Shown here piece by piece: positions 1 through 7,952 of a DNA stretch of 36,432 nt (positions are counted from its first letter, which is position 1; the number at the start of each line of letters is the position of its first letter). This stretch comes from an uncultured Collinsella sp. (lineage in GTDB: Bacteria > Actinomycetota > Coriobacteriia > Coriobacteriales > Coriobacteriaceae): positions 1 to 36,432 of the forward strand of contig CABRDB010000069.1 in the NCBI GenBank assembly GCA_902469555.1, read 5' to 3'. Under the pieces are notes generated by a model. The model did not search any database, had not been told where the DNA came from, and worked only from the letters and a program-made list of their open reading frames with translations. A program made the position numbers and the translations under genes.

Positions 1-329
1 GCTACACCGGCGGCGCCGTAGTGGTCTCGGGCGAAGTCGACCTGATTACCGACGGCACGACCGTGGCCAAGTCCCACGGCGGCAGCCCACTCATGTCCAA
101 GATCACCGGCTGCGGCTGCTCGCAGGGCGGCGTGCTGGCCGTGTACGCCTGCGCCACCGACCCGTTTACGGCGGCCATCTGCGGCACCGCCGTCTACAAC
201 GTTGCCGGTACGCGTGCCGCCGCCGTTGCCGATGCCCCGGCAAGCTTTAAGGTCGCCTTTATCGACGAGCTCTACCGCGCGACCGCCCAGGATATTGCCG
301 ACAACCAACTCGAGCTCGAGGAGGCATAA
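1..329 (+). CDS. thiM: Hydroxyethylthiazole kinase, C-terminal part (cut by window edge)
   Basis: Only the last ~109 residues are present, read from base 3; the start lies outside the window. ThiM phosphorylates 4-methyl-5-(2-hydroxyethyl)thiazole in the cytoplasm, giving the thiazole half of thiamine by salvage. The visible part has the family's C-terminal layout: a VVVSGEVDLITDG strand, a GGSPLMSKITGCGC stretch holding the anion-hole Gly-rich loop and catalytic-region Cys, and an alanine-rich helical end. It ends in TAA three bases before the next gene and is followed by a thiamine-binding protein and thiE, so it belongs to a thiamine salvage operon. Any TPP riboswitch would lie upstream of the window. 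Identity is well supported by motif and context. Confidence 0.9.
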   Translation, partial: YTGGAVVVSGEVDLITDGTTVAKSHGGSPLMSKITGCGCSQGGVLAVYACATDPFTAAICGTAVYNVAGTRAAAVADAPASFKVAFIDELYRATAQDIADNQLELEEA

Positions 330-332
330 GCC

Positions 333-674
333 ATGTCCGAGCCCGCAACCAATGCCGGCATGAACACGCTCGTTGCCGTAGCCATCGCCCCGTGCGGCAC
401 CGGTGACGAGCTATCCGCCGAAGTCGCCGAGGTCGTACGCGTCATTCGCGAGAGCGGCCTTCCCAACCGCACCACCTCGATGTTCACCGAAATCGAGGGC
501 GACTGGGACGAGGTCATGCAGGTCGTGCGCGACGCGACCTTTGTGTTGGCGAGCAAGGGTATCCGCACCGAAGTCGTGCTCAAAGCCGATATTCGACCCG
601 GATTTACCGACACCATGACCGGCAAACTCGAGCGCATGGAAGCGCAGATCAAAAAGCAGGAGGAAGTACGATGA
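333..674 (+). CDS. Thiamine-binding protein, MTH1187/YkoF-like family
   Basis: A 113-residue cytoplasmic protein of the MTH1187 (DUF77) family, whose members have a ferredoxin-like fold and bind thiamine or its precursors. The pattern seen is VAVAIAPCGTGDELSAEVAE near the start, a central T-S-M-F-T-E-I-E-G-D-W-D-E-V segment, and a late strand rich in V and K before R-P-G-F-T-D. A good ribosome site (GAGGAGG, 8 bases upstream) supports the ATG at 333. Its stop overlaps the start of thiE (ATGA at 671-674), so the two are translationally coupled. Its position between thiM and thiE suggests that it binds or buffers a thiamine intermediate for this pathway; that role is inference. It could also be called simply a DUF77 protein. 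Confidence 0.85.
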   Translation: MSEPATNAGMNTLVAVAIAPCGTGDELSAEVAEVVRVIRESGLPNRTTSMFTEIEGDWDEVMQVVRDATFVLASKGIRTEVVLKADIRPGFTDTMTGKLERMEAQIKKQEEVR

Positions 675-1366
675 GCATCCGCGACAACCTTGATATCTCG
701 GCTTATCTGGTACTCGGCCCCGAAAACACGTTCGGACGCCCCGTGGGCGATGTGGTGGCTCAGGCACTCGACGCAGGCTTTACCTGCATCCAGGTGCGCT
801 CCAAGGTGGCAAGCGCCCGCGAGATCATTGCGCTGACCGGCGACGCCGCGCAGGCAATCGCACAGGCTGGCAAGACCGGTCAGGTCGCCTTGCTAATCGA
901 TGACCGCCTGGACTGCGTGCTCGCCGCGCGCGAGCAGGGCATCGCTGTCGACGGCGTGCACGTGGGCCAAAGCGATATTCCCGTCGAGGTCTGTCGCAAG
1001 CTGCTGGGCCCCGACGCCATCGTGGGCCTTTCGGCCCGTTGCGAGGAGATGCTCGAGTACGTCAAGACCGCCGACATGAGCCTGGTCGATTACCTGGGCA
1101 TCGGCCCGCTCCACGAGACCGAGACCAAGCGCGACTGCGGACGCGCGGCCGACGGCTCCATCATCACCAAGAGCTTTGAGGACCTAGCCGCACTCCACGC
1201 GGCAAGCCCCGTGCCCATCGTGGTGGGCGGCGGCGTCAAGACGGCCGACTTGCCGCAGCTTAAGGCAACCGGCGTCGACGGCTTCTTTGTGGTGAGCGCC
1301 GTCTGCAGCGCCGACGACCCCTACTCCGCAGCCAAGGAGCTCGTCGAAACCTGGCAGCAGGCATAG
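671..1366 (+). CDS. thiE: Thiamine phosphate synthase
   Basis: A 231-residue TIM-barrel enzyme joining the pyrimidine diphosphate (HMP-PP) and thiazole phosphate to make thiamine monophosphate. Family marks in order: QVRSK for the phosphate-binding Q-x-R-x-K, LLIDDR (N/D-D-R metal site), VDGVHVGQSD, GLSARCEEM, YLGIGPLHETETKRD (the variable GP...T-x-T-K loop) and VVGGGV near the C-terminus. Length is slightly above the usual 210-220. The ATG overlaps the previous stop by four bases and has AGGAGG seven bases upstream. It is the last gene of the thiM operon. Downstream lie three palindromic repeats and then a convergent gene. Confidence 0.95.
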   Translation: MSIRDNLDISAYLVLGPENTFGRPVGDVVAQALDAGFTCIQVRSKVASAREIIALTGDAAQAIAQAGKTGQVALLIDDRLDCVLAAREQGIAVDGVHVGQSDIPVEVCRKLLGPDAIVGLSARCEEMLEYVKTADMSLVDYLGIGPLHETETKRDCGRAADGSIITKSFEDLAALHAASPVPIVVGGGVKTADLPQLKATGVDGFFVVSAVCSADDPYSAAKELVETWQQA

Positions 1367-1409
1367 GCCCATACCGAGCAGCTGCTCCGCAGCCTCATAT
1401 CTTCAAGAG

Positions 1410-1582
1410 CGGAAAGTGCATCCCAGTTTTGGACGTCCATTCTGGGATGCACTTTCCGTATAGAGAGCCAGTGGGAAACTGTATCCCAGTCTGAACGCAT
1501 ATTCCGGGATGAACTTTCCGCCACGGGCCTCTCGCGGAAACTGCATCCCATTCCAAACGCCCATTCTGGGATGCGCTTTCCG
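1410..1582. repeat. Array of three ~48-base palindromic repeats
   Basis: Three stem-loop units lie in tandem between the convergent thiE and patatin genes. Arms are 1411-1426/1442-1457 (16 perfect pairs, plus C1410-G1458), 1474-1489/1504-1519 (imperfect) and 1536-1551/1566-1581 (near perfect). Left arms read like GGAAAGTGCATCCCAG, right arms like CTGGGATGCACTTTCC, and the 14-15 base loops share ACG..CATT. Unit starts are 62-63 bases apart. Differences between units are often on both sides of a stem, as expected of repeats rather than chance. No T-run follows any stem, so a classical terminator is unlikely, although the location suits a bidirectional transcript end or a REP-like element. Confidence 0.85.
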
Positions 1583-1590
1583 CCGCCGCC

Positions 1591-2460
1591 CTACCCCGCC
1601 AGATACGCTTCCAGCGCGGGCAACGTCGCCTCCGCATCGCGACGGCCGATCTGATAGATGCGCCCGAGCTCATCGGGCTCGCGGCACAGCGACGGCACCT
1701 TCACCGATTCGCTCGGCCGCACCACAAAGACCTCGCCGGCGGCCTCGCGACGTGCCAGATCATCGAGCGTGGCATTGTAGACCTCATGCCGATGCTCAAG
1801 CGCTGCGACAAACTCCGGGTAGTGACGGAACACGCGCCGCAGCATGGGCATCACGCTGTTGGGCTGCTTCACAAAGCCCGCCGGCTGCGTGAGTACCACG
1901 ATATTGCGGTCATAGCCCTGCGCAAACAGCCAAGCGCTGGGGATGGAATCGGCAACGCCGCCATCCAGGTACTTACGACCCTCGATGGCAACAGGACGCG
2001 TCGCCACGGGAATCGCCGACGACGCCCGGATCCACTCGATATCGCGCTCGTCGCCATAGGGCAGGTCATGGTAGACGGCTCGTCCCGTCTTAAGATCGGT
2101 ACACACGCACGTAAACCGCATGGGGCAGGCGCGATATGCCTCCAAGTCGATAGGATCGCGCTCGATAGGCACCTCGTGATAGGCAAACTCGGCATTGAAC
2201 ATATCACCGGTTCGCAACCAGCTCGTCACGCTCGCATAGCGCTTGTCGGCGCAATAGGCCTTGTTGTAGCGAATGGCGCGGCCGATCTGGCGCGATTTAA
2301 AGTTGTAGCCAAACGCCGCGCCCGCCGAGACTCCCACCATATGGTCGCAGGTCAAGCCGTGCTCCATCCATACGTCGAGCACACCCGCCGTATACATACC
2401 GCGGTAGCCGCCTCCCTCGAGCGCAAGCCCCACCGTGCGCGTCGTATCTGGCTGTGCCAT
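1591..2460 (-). CDS. Patatin-like phospholipase family protein
   Basis: A 289-residue serine hydrolase of the patatin/RssA/YjjU type, expected to cleave acyl esters of lipids. It has all the catalytic marks: oxyanion-hole motif EGGGYRG at residues 15-21, nucleophile elbow GVSAG with Ser45, and the partner Asp166 in D-G-G, giving the Ser-Asp dyad. No signal peptide or membrane span is visible. The ATG at 2460 is chosen over a longer reading from 2544 because GGAG sits eight bases upstream and the family motif starts right after it. It is transcribed away from the large GGDEF-EAL gene, sharing the AT-rich region around 2600-2650. The natural substrate is unknown. Confidence 0.88.
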   Translation of the reverse strand: MAQPDTTRTVGLALEGGGYRGMYTAGVLDVWMEHGLTCDHMVGVSAGAAFGYNFKSRQIGRAIRYNKAYCADKRYASVTSWLRTGDMFNAEFAYHEVPIERDPIDLEAYRACPMRFTCVCTDLKTGRAVYHDLPYGDERDIEWIRASSAIPVATRPVAIEGRKYLDGGVADSIPSAWLFAQGYDRNIVVLTQPAGFVKQPNSVMPMLRRVFRHYPEFVAALEHRHEVYNATLDDLARREAAGEVFVVRPSESVKVPSLCREPDELGRIYQIGRRDAEATLPALEAYLAG

Positions 2461-2599
2461 GCGATCATCTCCGTTCCTGCGTTTTAAACCGGAACAAGTA
2501 TACCCGTCAACATATACCGACTCAGTCGCATTTATATCGAGCATCGCATCGCCACGCTACCGATTGGCGAATAATAGCCGCCCGCGGCAGGGGCACCCA

Positions 2600-2650
2600 T
2601 ATACAATCCTCTATTGTTGTTTATACTACTCAATAGTTATCAGCAGCAAA
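2600..2650. promoter_or_regulatory. AT-rich divergent promoter region with an inverted repeat
   Basis: This short AT-rich island sits in the gap between the divergent patatin and GGDEF-EAL genes. It contains an inverted repeat, CTATTG at 2611-2616 and CAATAG at 2631-2636, around TATACT-like sequence that could serve as a -10 box on either strand. No confident -35/-10 pair could be fixed by eye. The rest of 2461-2727 shows one further hairpin at about 2700-2729 (ACACGC with GCGTGT, or GCGTT with AACGC), overlapping the start of the next gene. Confidence 0.35.
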
Positions 2651-2727
2651 CACGGACCGACATATTAAACCAGCGACGCAGCAAGGCGGGGGCCTGGATA
2701 CACGCAAAGCGTTGAGCAGCAACGCGT

Positions 2728-5502
2728 GTGTACAACGAGCTCGCCCGACGCAATACACCCCGACCTCAGAAAGCCGCTTACAGCATGGATACCGCCAGCA
2801 ATTACACCGAGACGCTCGAAAAGACCATCCGCGACCTTCTCGAGCGTCAGGACGATCTGATCAGGACTGCCTTTACCGACCAGCTCACCGGGCTTGGCAA
2901 CCGCGGCGGCTTTGCCCGTTCCTTAGAGGAAATCTGGGAGCAGGAACTGCCCGTGACCATGGCGTTTATCGACATCGATAACCTTAAGCATTGCAACGAC
3001 ATCTTTGGACACGACGAAGGCAACCGCTATATCTTGCAGGTGAGCCTCTATCTCAAGCTGTATATGAAGGTGGACGAAGCGGCATTTCGTCTGGGAGGCG
3101 ACGAGTTTGCCATCCTGTCCACAATCGCGACCGAGGATGACCTTGCCGAGCGTCTGGAACACTGTCGAGAGGTCCTGCTCAAAAATAACGATTCCGAGAT
3201 GCCTCACTCGTTTAGCTACGGAGTGTCACACGCCGACCCCGCCTTGGGCGAAGCCTCCAATCGCATGACGCTCGATGCCGACCATCGCATGTACGACTAC
3301 AAGCTGCGCCATGCCGTGCACCTTGATCGACGCAATATCACGCAAGTCCACGCCGACGACTTCGAAGTTAGCGATCGCATTTTCGACGCCCTTTCGATGC
3401 TCAATGAAGGCCGCTATTTCTTTATCGAGAACCTGGACAAACATCGCACCCTGTGGTCACAAGGCGCCATGCGCGATCTCGGCCTTCCTTCGGAGCATAT
3501 AGACAACTGCCACGATTACTGGAAGACGCGTGTCCACCCCGATGACCTCGAGGCCTATAGCGACGATATCGACCAGATCTATAACGGCTCCAAACACCGT
3601 CGCGTCATGCAATACCGCGTGCGCAATGCCACTGGTGACTACGTTCTCTGCCGCGCTCGCGGGTTTCGTGTCGACGGCGACGAAGGCGTCCCCTCGCTCT
3701 ATGTCGGTGAGCTCGTCAACCACTCGCTTGCCGAGACCGTCGACGCCGCCACGGGCCTTGGAACGCAGCGCATGTTGCTCAACGCCATCGATGCCTGCCG
3801 TCGCGACTGTTGCGAGACGGGGCTTATAGCGGTGCGCGTTCGCGGCACGACAAAGCTCAACGAGCTTTACGGAGCCGAGGCTGTCGACAACATGCTCGCC
3901 GAATACGCAGGCCGCATGTTGTCGATCACCCGTGGCAGGAGTCGCGTCTACCGCTCACGAAGCGTCCAGTTTGTCGTGCTCAGCAACGATTTGGACCACG
4001 AGGCATTCGAGCAACTGGTCCGTCATCTAAAAGAGGCCGTTTTCGCTCCCGTTCGAATCGCGGGCGATACCATTACTCCCGTCTGTCTTGTCGTCCCGGC
4101 CTTTTACGAGCGCCTAGCCAACCAAGCGACCGCCGTTTTAGGCGAACTCGACCGTCGCCTTCGCACGGCCGGCGGACTTGTCCCCAACGACAGCCTCCCC
4201 ATACCCGAAATAGAGCGCAAAAGCGCCATCGCCGAGCGCATCGATATGCTCACGGGCCTCTGTCGACCCAGCGAGTTTATGCGGCGCGCCAACGCATTTC
4301 TCGAGACAAGGCGCGACGGCGCTTGGTGTATCGCCACCGTCGACATGGGGCACATGCGACTGTTCAACGAATGGCACGGACAGGCCGAGGGCGACCGCGT
4401 GCTCGCCGATGTGGGCACGGTCCTCAAGGACATCGAAAATGCCGACATGGGCGTCGCAGGGTACTGGGGCCAAGACGACTTTTGCATACTCATTCCCTTT
4501 GAACGCGACACCGTCCATCGCATCTATAGTCGCATTCGCGAGACCGTGGCCAAGCACGATGACGGCGTAGGCTTCTGGCCGTCCATGGGCGTTTGCCCTA
4601 TCGACTCCAACGAGGAAATCACCATCGATGCACAGGCCAAGGCCATGTTTACCAATCGGCGCGCAAAAAACGACTTTAAGGAGCGCATTGCCATTTTCCG
4701 CCCCGAGGAGTATGAGCGCGAAATCTCGTTCCACCGCACGCTGACCGAATTCCAGTACGCGCTCTCAAACGGCCGCATCACCTACTACTTGCAGCCCCAG
4801 GTCGACATGGAAACCGGCGAGATTATTGGAGCCGAGGCGCTCACGCGCTGGATTGACAAGGATGGCTCCCTCATTTCACCCGTCACCTTTATCCCCGCTC
4901 TCGAGGAAAGCGGTTTTGTGGTGACGCTCGACAAATACGTTTGGCAGGGCGTTGCCTCGTGGCTGCGCGAGCGCATCGATCGAGGGCTTCGCGTGGTTCC
5001 GATCTCGCTTAATGTGTCGCGCGTGGACATCCTTGCCTGCGACGTTGCCGAGCATATGGGGGCGCTCGCCGACCAATACAATCTGCCGCCCGAGCTCATG
5101 CGCATCGAGATCACCGAGACAGCCTATACGGGAGAGTCCGAAGCCGTGGACAAACTGACGGCCGACCTGCACACCCTCGGATTCTCGACCTACATGGACG
5201 ATTTTGGCACCGGCCAGTCCACGCTCGCGATGCTCAAGAACGTCAACGTCGACGTCATCAAGCTCGACCGCACGTTTGTGCCCATCGACGGCGATCAAGG
5301 CCGCAGTGTGCAAATCATTTCATCAATGCTCGAGATGGCGCAGTCGCTCCGTCTGCCCGTTGTGGTCGAAGGCATCGAGACAAATGAGCAGGCAAACATG
5401 CTGCGCCACATGGGCGCCCGCTACGCTCAGGGCTTTCTCTACTACCGCCCCATGCCGGCAAAGGATTTTGAGGCGTTACTCGATGGTGGCGACAGCGACT
5501 AG
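2728..5502 (+). CDS. Large GGDEF-PAS-GGDEF-GGDEF-EAL cyclic-di-GMP protein
   Basis: A 924-residue cytoplasmic protein without membrane spans that probably both makes and degrades cyclic-di-GMP. Order: short coiled N-terminus; GGDEF domain with intact GGDEF at 123-127 and no RxxD inhibitory site; PAS-like region about 215-330; a degenerate GGDEF-like domain about 335-470; a third GGDEF-like domain about 510-670 with GQDDF at 581-585; and an EAL domain about 680-920. The EAL domain keeps EAL 703-705, S-L-N-V-S, E-I-T-E, DDFGTG from 824, VIKLDR and VVVEGIE, so it should be an active phosphodiesterase. The start is uncertain: GTG 2728 and ATG 2785 both lack a clear ribosome site, and 2785 would remove 19 residues upstream of any domain. 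A shorter paralogue follows directly. Confidence 0.88.
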   Translation: MYNELARRNTPRPQKAAYSMDTASNYTETLEKTIRDLLERQDDLIRTAFTDQLTGLGNRGGFARSLEEIWEQELPVTMAFIDIDNLKHCNDIFGHDEGNRYILQVSLYLKLYMKVDEAAFRLGGDEFAILSTIATEDDLAERLEHCREVLLKNNDSEMPHSFSYGVSHADPALGEASNRMTLDADHRMYDYKLRHAVHLDRRNITQVHADDFEVSDRIFDALSMLNEGRYFFIENLDKHRTLWSQGAMRDLGLPSEHIDNCHDYWKTRVHPDDLEAYSDDIDQIYNGSKHRRVMQYRVRNATGDYVLCRARGFRVDGDEGVPSLYVGELVNHSLAETVDAATGLGTQRMLLNAIDACRRDCCETGLIAVRVRGTTKLNELYGAEAVDNMLAEYAGRMLSITRGRSRVYRSRSVQFVVLSNDLDHEAFEQLVRHLKEAVFAPVRIAGDTITPVCLVVPAFYERLANQATAVLGELDRRLRTAGGLVPNDSLPIPEIERKSAIAERIDMLTGLCRPSEFMRRANAFLETRRDGAWCIATVDMGHMRLFNEWHGQAEGDRVLADVGTVLKDIENADMGVAGYWGQDDFCILIPFERDTVHRIYSRIRETVAKHDDGVGFWPSMGVCPIDSNEEITIDAQAKAMFTNRRAKNDFKERIAIFRPEEYEREISFHRTLTEFQYALSNGRITYYLQPQVDMETGEIIGAEALTRWIDKDGSLISPVTFIPALEESGFVVTLDKYVWQGVASWLRERIDRGLRVVPISLNVSRVDILACDVAEHMGALADQYNLPPELMRIEITETAYTGESEAVDKLTADLHTLGFSTYMDDFGTGQSTLAMLKNVNVDVIKLDRTFVPIDGDQGRSVQIISSMLEMAQSLRLPVVVEGIETNEQANMLRHMGARYAQGFLYYRPMPAKDFEALLDGGDSD

Positions 5503-5520
5503 TACGCTCGCGCGCAAAAT

Positions 5521-5558
5521 GCTGGCACCGAGGGGGACGTTTGTCCCCATGAGCCAGC
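5521..5558 (+). terminator. Nested hairpin after the GGDEF-EAL gene
   Basis: Outer arms GCTGGC (5521-5526) and GCCAGC (5553-5558) enclose inner arms GGGGAC (5533-5538) and GTCCCC (5543-5548) with a GTTT loop. It lies 19 bases after the stop codon, so a transcript-ending role is plausible, but no U-tract follows. A related GGGGTGTTTTGTCCCC segment follows at 5586-5601. The inner motif resembles the GTCCC-containing palindromes elsewhere in the window. Confidence 0.45.
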
Positions 5559-5613
5559 CTACGCCCAAAAAACGCCACCGCCGAAGGGGTGTTTTGTCCC
5601 CATTGGCTAACTT

Positions 5614-5644
5614 ATATCCCCAATCCAAACCAAATTGGGGATAT
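5614..5644. promoter_or_regulatory. 11-bp perfect inverted repeat upstream of the second GGDEF gene
   Basis: ATATCCCCAAT (5614-5624) and ATTGGGGATAT (5634-5644) form a perfect 11-bp inverted repeat with a nine-base loop. It ends 38 bases before the start codon at 5683, in the zone expected for an operator or a 5' leader stem. It could bind a dimeric repressor or form an mRNA hairpin; the sequence alone does not decide. Confidence 0.45.
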
Positions 5645-5682
5645 GATACAAACCACTGTTGTGCCCAAGGAGGTTATCCATC

Positions 5683-6444
5683 ATGAACGAGTCGTATCGC
5701 TTGGGCGAGCAATCGATTATCTCCTATCTTCAGCGACTTGCGAGCGGGGTCTCGACCGCCGAGCTCGATGTTACCGCGCTGCCCCCGGAGCTGTGCGCCA
5801 TCGGCGATCAGCTACAGAAGACATTTGCCATCCTGCAGCAAGAACGCGAGCTGCTTGAGCGCGGCGCCTATATCGACTCGCTCACCAATCTTGGCAACCG
5901 TGCTGGACTCCACCGTTATGCCGACCTGCTTTGGCGCAAAGGCACCCCCTTCACCTGCGCCTATATCGATATCGACCACCTCAAACATTGCAACGATAAG
6001 TTTGGCCACACCGAGGGCAATCGCTACATCCTGAGCATCTGCCGTGCACTCACCGAGACAATGGAGCCCGATGACCTGCTGTTCCGTATCGGTGGAGACG
6101 AATTTGTACTCGTGTCCCCCACGACAGACGAAGCCGAGCTCGAGCAGCGCCTGGAGCGGACGCGTGCCAATCTTATCGAGGCAACATCAGACGGCAAGGC
6201 GCCCATGACCGCCAGCTTTAGCTTTGGCTGCTCGCGCGTCGACCCGCTTGCAGGCGATACGCGTCGCCAGATGACAAAGGACGCCGACCGCAAAATGTAT
6301 CGCTACAAGCTCATGCACCGTGTGCAACAACCGGAAGAAGGCGATGCGCTGCAACGCCCGATCACCGAACAACCCCCCCTGCAACGACCGGGTGTTCCAA
6401 GCGATCTCCATGAGCTCCGAGACACGCTATCCGTTCATCATTAA
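5683..6444 (+). CDS. GGDEF diguanylate cyclase, N-terminal part of a frameshifted GGDEF-PAS-GGDEF gene
   Basis: A 253-residue product with a full GGDEF domain: D-S-L-T-N-L-G-N-R start motif, AYIDIDHLKHCND, and intact GGDEF at 137-141 with no RxxD inhibitory site upstream. It should make cyclic-di-GMP from two GTP. ATG 5683 has an excellent AAGGAGGT site. After about residue 230 the reading leaves homology with the upstream paralogue and ends at 6444, while the homology continues in the next frame (6380 onward). The switch coincides with seven C residues at 6373-6379. Removing one C would give a single 509-residue protein. The N-terminal domain may still be active alone. Confidence 0.85.
   Translation: MNESYRLGEQSIISYLQRLASGVSTAELDVTALPPELCAIGDQLQKTFAILQQERELLERGAYIDSLTNLGNRAGLHRYADLLWRKGTPFTCAYIDIDHLKHCNDKFGHTEGNRYILSICRALTETMEPDDLLFRIGGDEFVLVSPTTDEAELEQRLERTRANLIEATSDGKAPMTASFSFGCSRVDPLAGDTRRQMTKDADRKMYRYKLMHRVQQPEEGDALQRPITEQPPLQRPGVPSDLHELRDTLSVHH
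6373..6379 (+). other. Seven-C homopolymer at the frameshift point
   Basis: A run of seven C separates the frame of the GGDEF domain from the frame of the PAS and second GGDEF domains. Six C (or nine) would restore one continuous reading frame joining ...PITEQPP to CNDRVFQ.... This could be slipped-strand phase variation, a fixed mutation or an assembly error. Minus-one ribosomal slippage would not give the needed frame. Confidence 0.75.
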
Positions 6445-7213
6445 CCTCGACACCGGCGAATCGCAATGGTCGGTTAATGCCGTGCGCGATTTTGACCTAC
6501 CCTCCCAGCATCCCTACAACTCGCTCGATATATGGCTTGCCCATGTTCACCCCGAGGACCGCGACAACGTACGTGCCGAGCTCGATATGGTGGTAAACGG
6601 CACGTGGCACTTCCACTGCATGCAGTATCGCGTCATGAATACCGCCGGAAAATACGCGCTTTGCGACTGCACGGGCTACCGCCTGGACGGCACCGATACC
6701 GAGCCCAACATGTATGTGGGCATTGTCGTCAACCGAAGCTTGGCAGATACGACCGATTCCGTGACCGGCCTGGGCGATATCCACGCCCTGGTCAACGCCA
6801 TTGGCGAAATGCGTCGCGTGGCGCGCAAGGCAGGCTTGATCGCCATTAAAATCGACGATATCGCCCAGGTCAATGCCCGTTATGGCTTTGATGCAGGCGA
6901 TCGCGTTTTGGCAGAAACTGCCGCCTGCCTCATGGAATGCTCGCGCGGCAAGGGTCGTCTGTTCCGCTCGACGGGGCCGATGTTCGTGGCGCTCTTTGAC
7001 GAGCTTGATCCCGAAGAGACCGACGCGGTTGCAGACGAAATCGAGCGGTTCTTGGGGTCGCCCGTGCTCCTCGGCTCATTTGAATATCAACCACCCCTTC
7101 ACGTGGCGACGCTTCATCTGGACGCCGTCGACCGACAGCCCGTTTCCATTTTGAACGAACTTAATGCGCTGATTAAAGAGGCGCCGCAGGTACCGGGCAC
7201 CAAGCTGGACTAG
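6410..7213 (+). pseudogene. PAS plus degenerate GGDEF region, displaced C-terminal part of the 5683 gene
   Basis: This frame is open from 6320 to 7213, and its homology to the upstream paralogue begins near 6383. The stretch NDRVFQAISM...RYPFIINLD matches SDRIFDALSM...RYFFIENLD of the GGDEF-EAL protein, followed by a PAS-like region (VHPEDR, MQYRVMNTAGKY) and a degenerate GGDEF-like domain (TGLGDIHALVNAI...GDRVLAE) lacking a GGDEF signature. ATG 6410 is the first in-frame ATG after homology begins, but it has no ribosome site, so independent translation is doubtful. Unlike the paralogue there is no third GGDEF or EAL domain. It is best read as the second half of a gene broken, or switched off, at the C tract. 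A strong hairpin follows. Confidence 0.75.
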
Positions 7214-7219
7214 CGTTAT

Positions 7220-7260
7220 GGGGCGCGATGTGAAACACAGGCCGTTTCGCATCGCGCCCC
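7220..7260 (+). terminator. 17-bp stem-loop after the broken GGDEF gene
   Basis: Arms 7220-7236 and 7244-7260 pair over 17 positions with one U-G wobble and a seven-base loop. It starts seven bases after the stop codon. The downstream sequence is not T-rich, so it may act as an mRNA 3' stabiliser rather than an intrinsic terminator. Confidence 0.6.
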
Positions 7261-7324
7261 ACGCCATCAGTCCTCTCGTGCGATAATCCTCCGCAGAAGT
7301 CACCGACAGCAGAGGGAGTTTGTG

Positions 7325-7948
7325 ATGAAGGTTCTTTTGGTCAATGGCAGCCCCAAGGCAAACGGCAACACGGCCCGCGCACTCGCCGAGGTCGCCGAGC
7401 AGCTCAACGCCGAGGGCATCGAGGCCGAGATGTTTCAGCTGGGCGCCAAGCCCATTCGCGATTGCATTGGTTGCGGCCAGTGCGGCAAGCTCGATTGCCG
7501 TTGCACCTTTGACGACGATATGGTCAACGAGCTGATTGCCGCTGCCGAGCAGGCAGACGGCTTTGTCTTTGGCTCGCCCGTCTACTATGCGCACCCCAGC
7601 GGACGCATCCTCTCGGCACTCGACCGCGCATTCTATGCAGGCAGCAAGGCCTTTGCGCACAAGCCGGGCGCCGCTGTCGCCGTTGCCCGTCGCGGTGGAA
7701 CGTCGACCACCTTCGATGTGCTCAACAAGTACTTCACCATCAACCAGATGCCCGTGGTAGCATCCACCTACTGGAACAACGTCTTTGGCGCCATGCCGGG
7801 CGAGGCCGCCCAGGACGCCGAAGGCCTTGCCACCATGCGAAACATCGGCAAAAACATGGCCTGGCTCCTGCGTTGCATCGAGGCGGGAAAGGCCGCCGGC
7901 ATCGAAGCTCCCGAGGCCGATCGCGCGCGCACCAACTTTATTCGATAA
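7325..7948 (+). CDS. NAD(P)H-dependent flavin reductase-like / iron-sulfur flavoprotein family
   Basis: A 207-residue flavodoxin-fold protein. The FMN phosphate loop is seen in VNGSPKANGNT (6-16) and the flavin-side SPVYY follows later. A cysteine cluster, C47-x2-C50-x2-C53-x4-C58-x-C60, resembles the iron-sulfur motif of Isf-type flavoproteins, so the protein may carry a cluster as well as FMN; many family members are annotated simply as NADPH-dependent FMN reductases. The ATG at 7325 follows AGAGGGAG; a GTG one codon earlier is also in frame. It stands alone behind a hairpin. Electron donor, acceptor and physiological role are not given by the sequence. Confidence 0.82.
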   Translation: MKVLLVNGSPKANGNTARALAEVAEQLNAEGIEAEMFQLGAKPIRDCIGCGQCGKLDCRCTFDDDMVNELIAAAEQADGFVFGSPVYYAHPSGRILSALDRAFYAGSKAFAHKPGAAVAVARRGGTSTTFDVLNKYFTINQMPVVASTYWNNVFGAMPGEAAQDAEGLATMRNIGKNMAWLLRCIEAGKAAGIEAPEADRARTNFIR

Positions 7949-7952
7949 GTCC

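Noticed and set aside
2645..2700. Possible c-di-GMP-I (GEMM) riboswitch before the GGDEF-EAL gene
   Set aside because: GCAAAC, GACGCA and GGGCCT occur in the expected order, but the helix between them is missing and the 3' GGTAGGTAGCGGGG-type half is absent.
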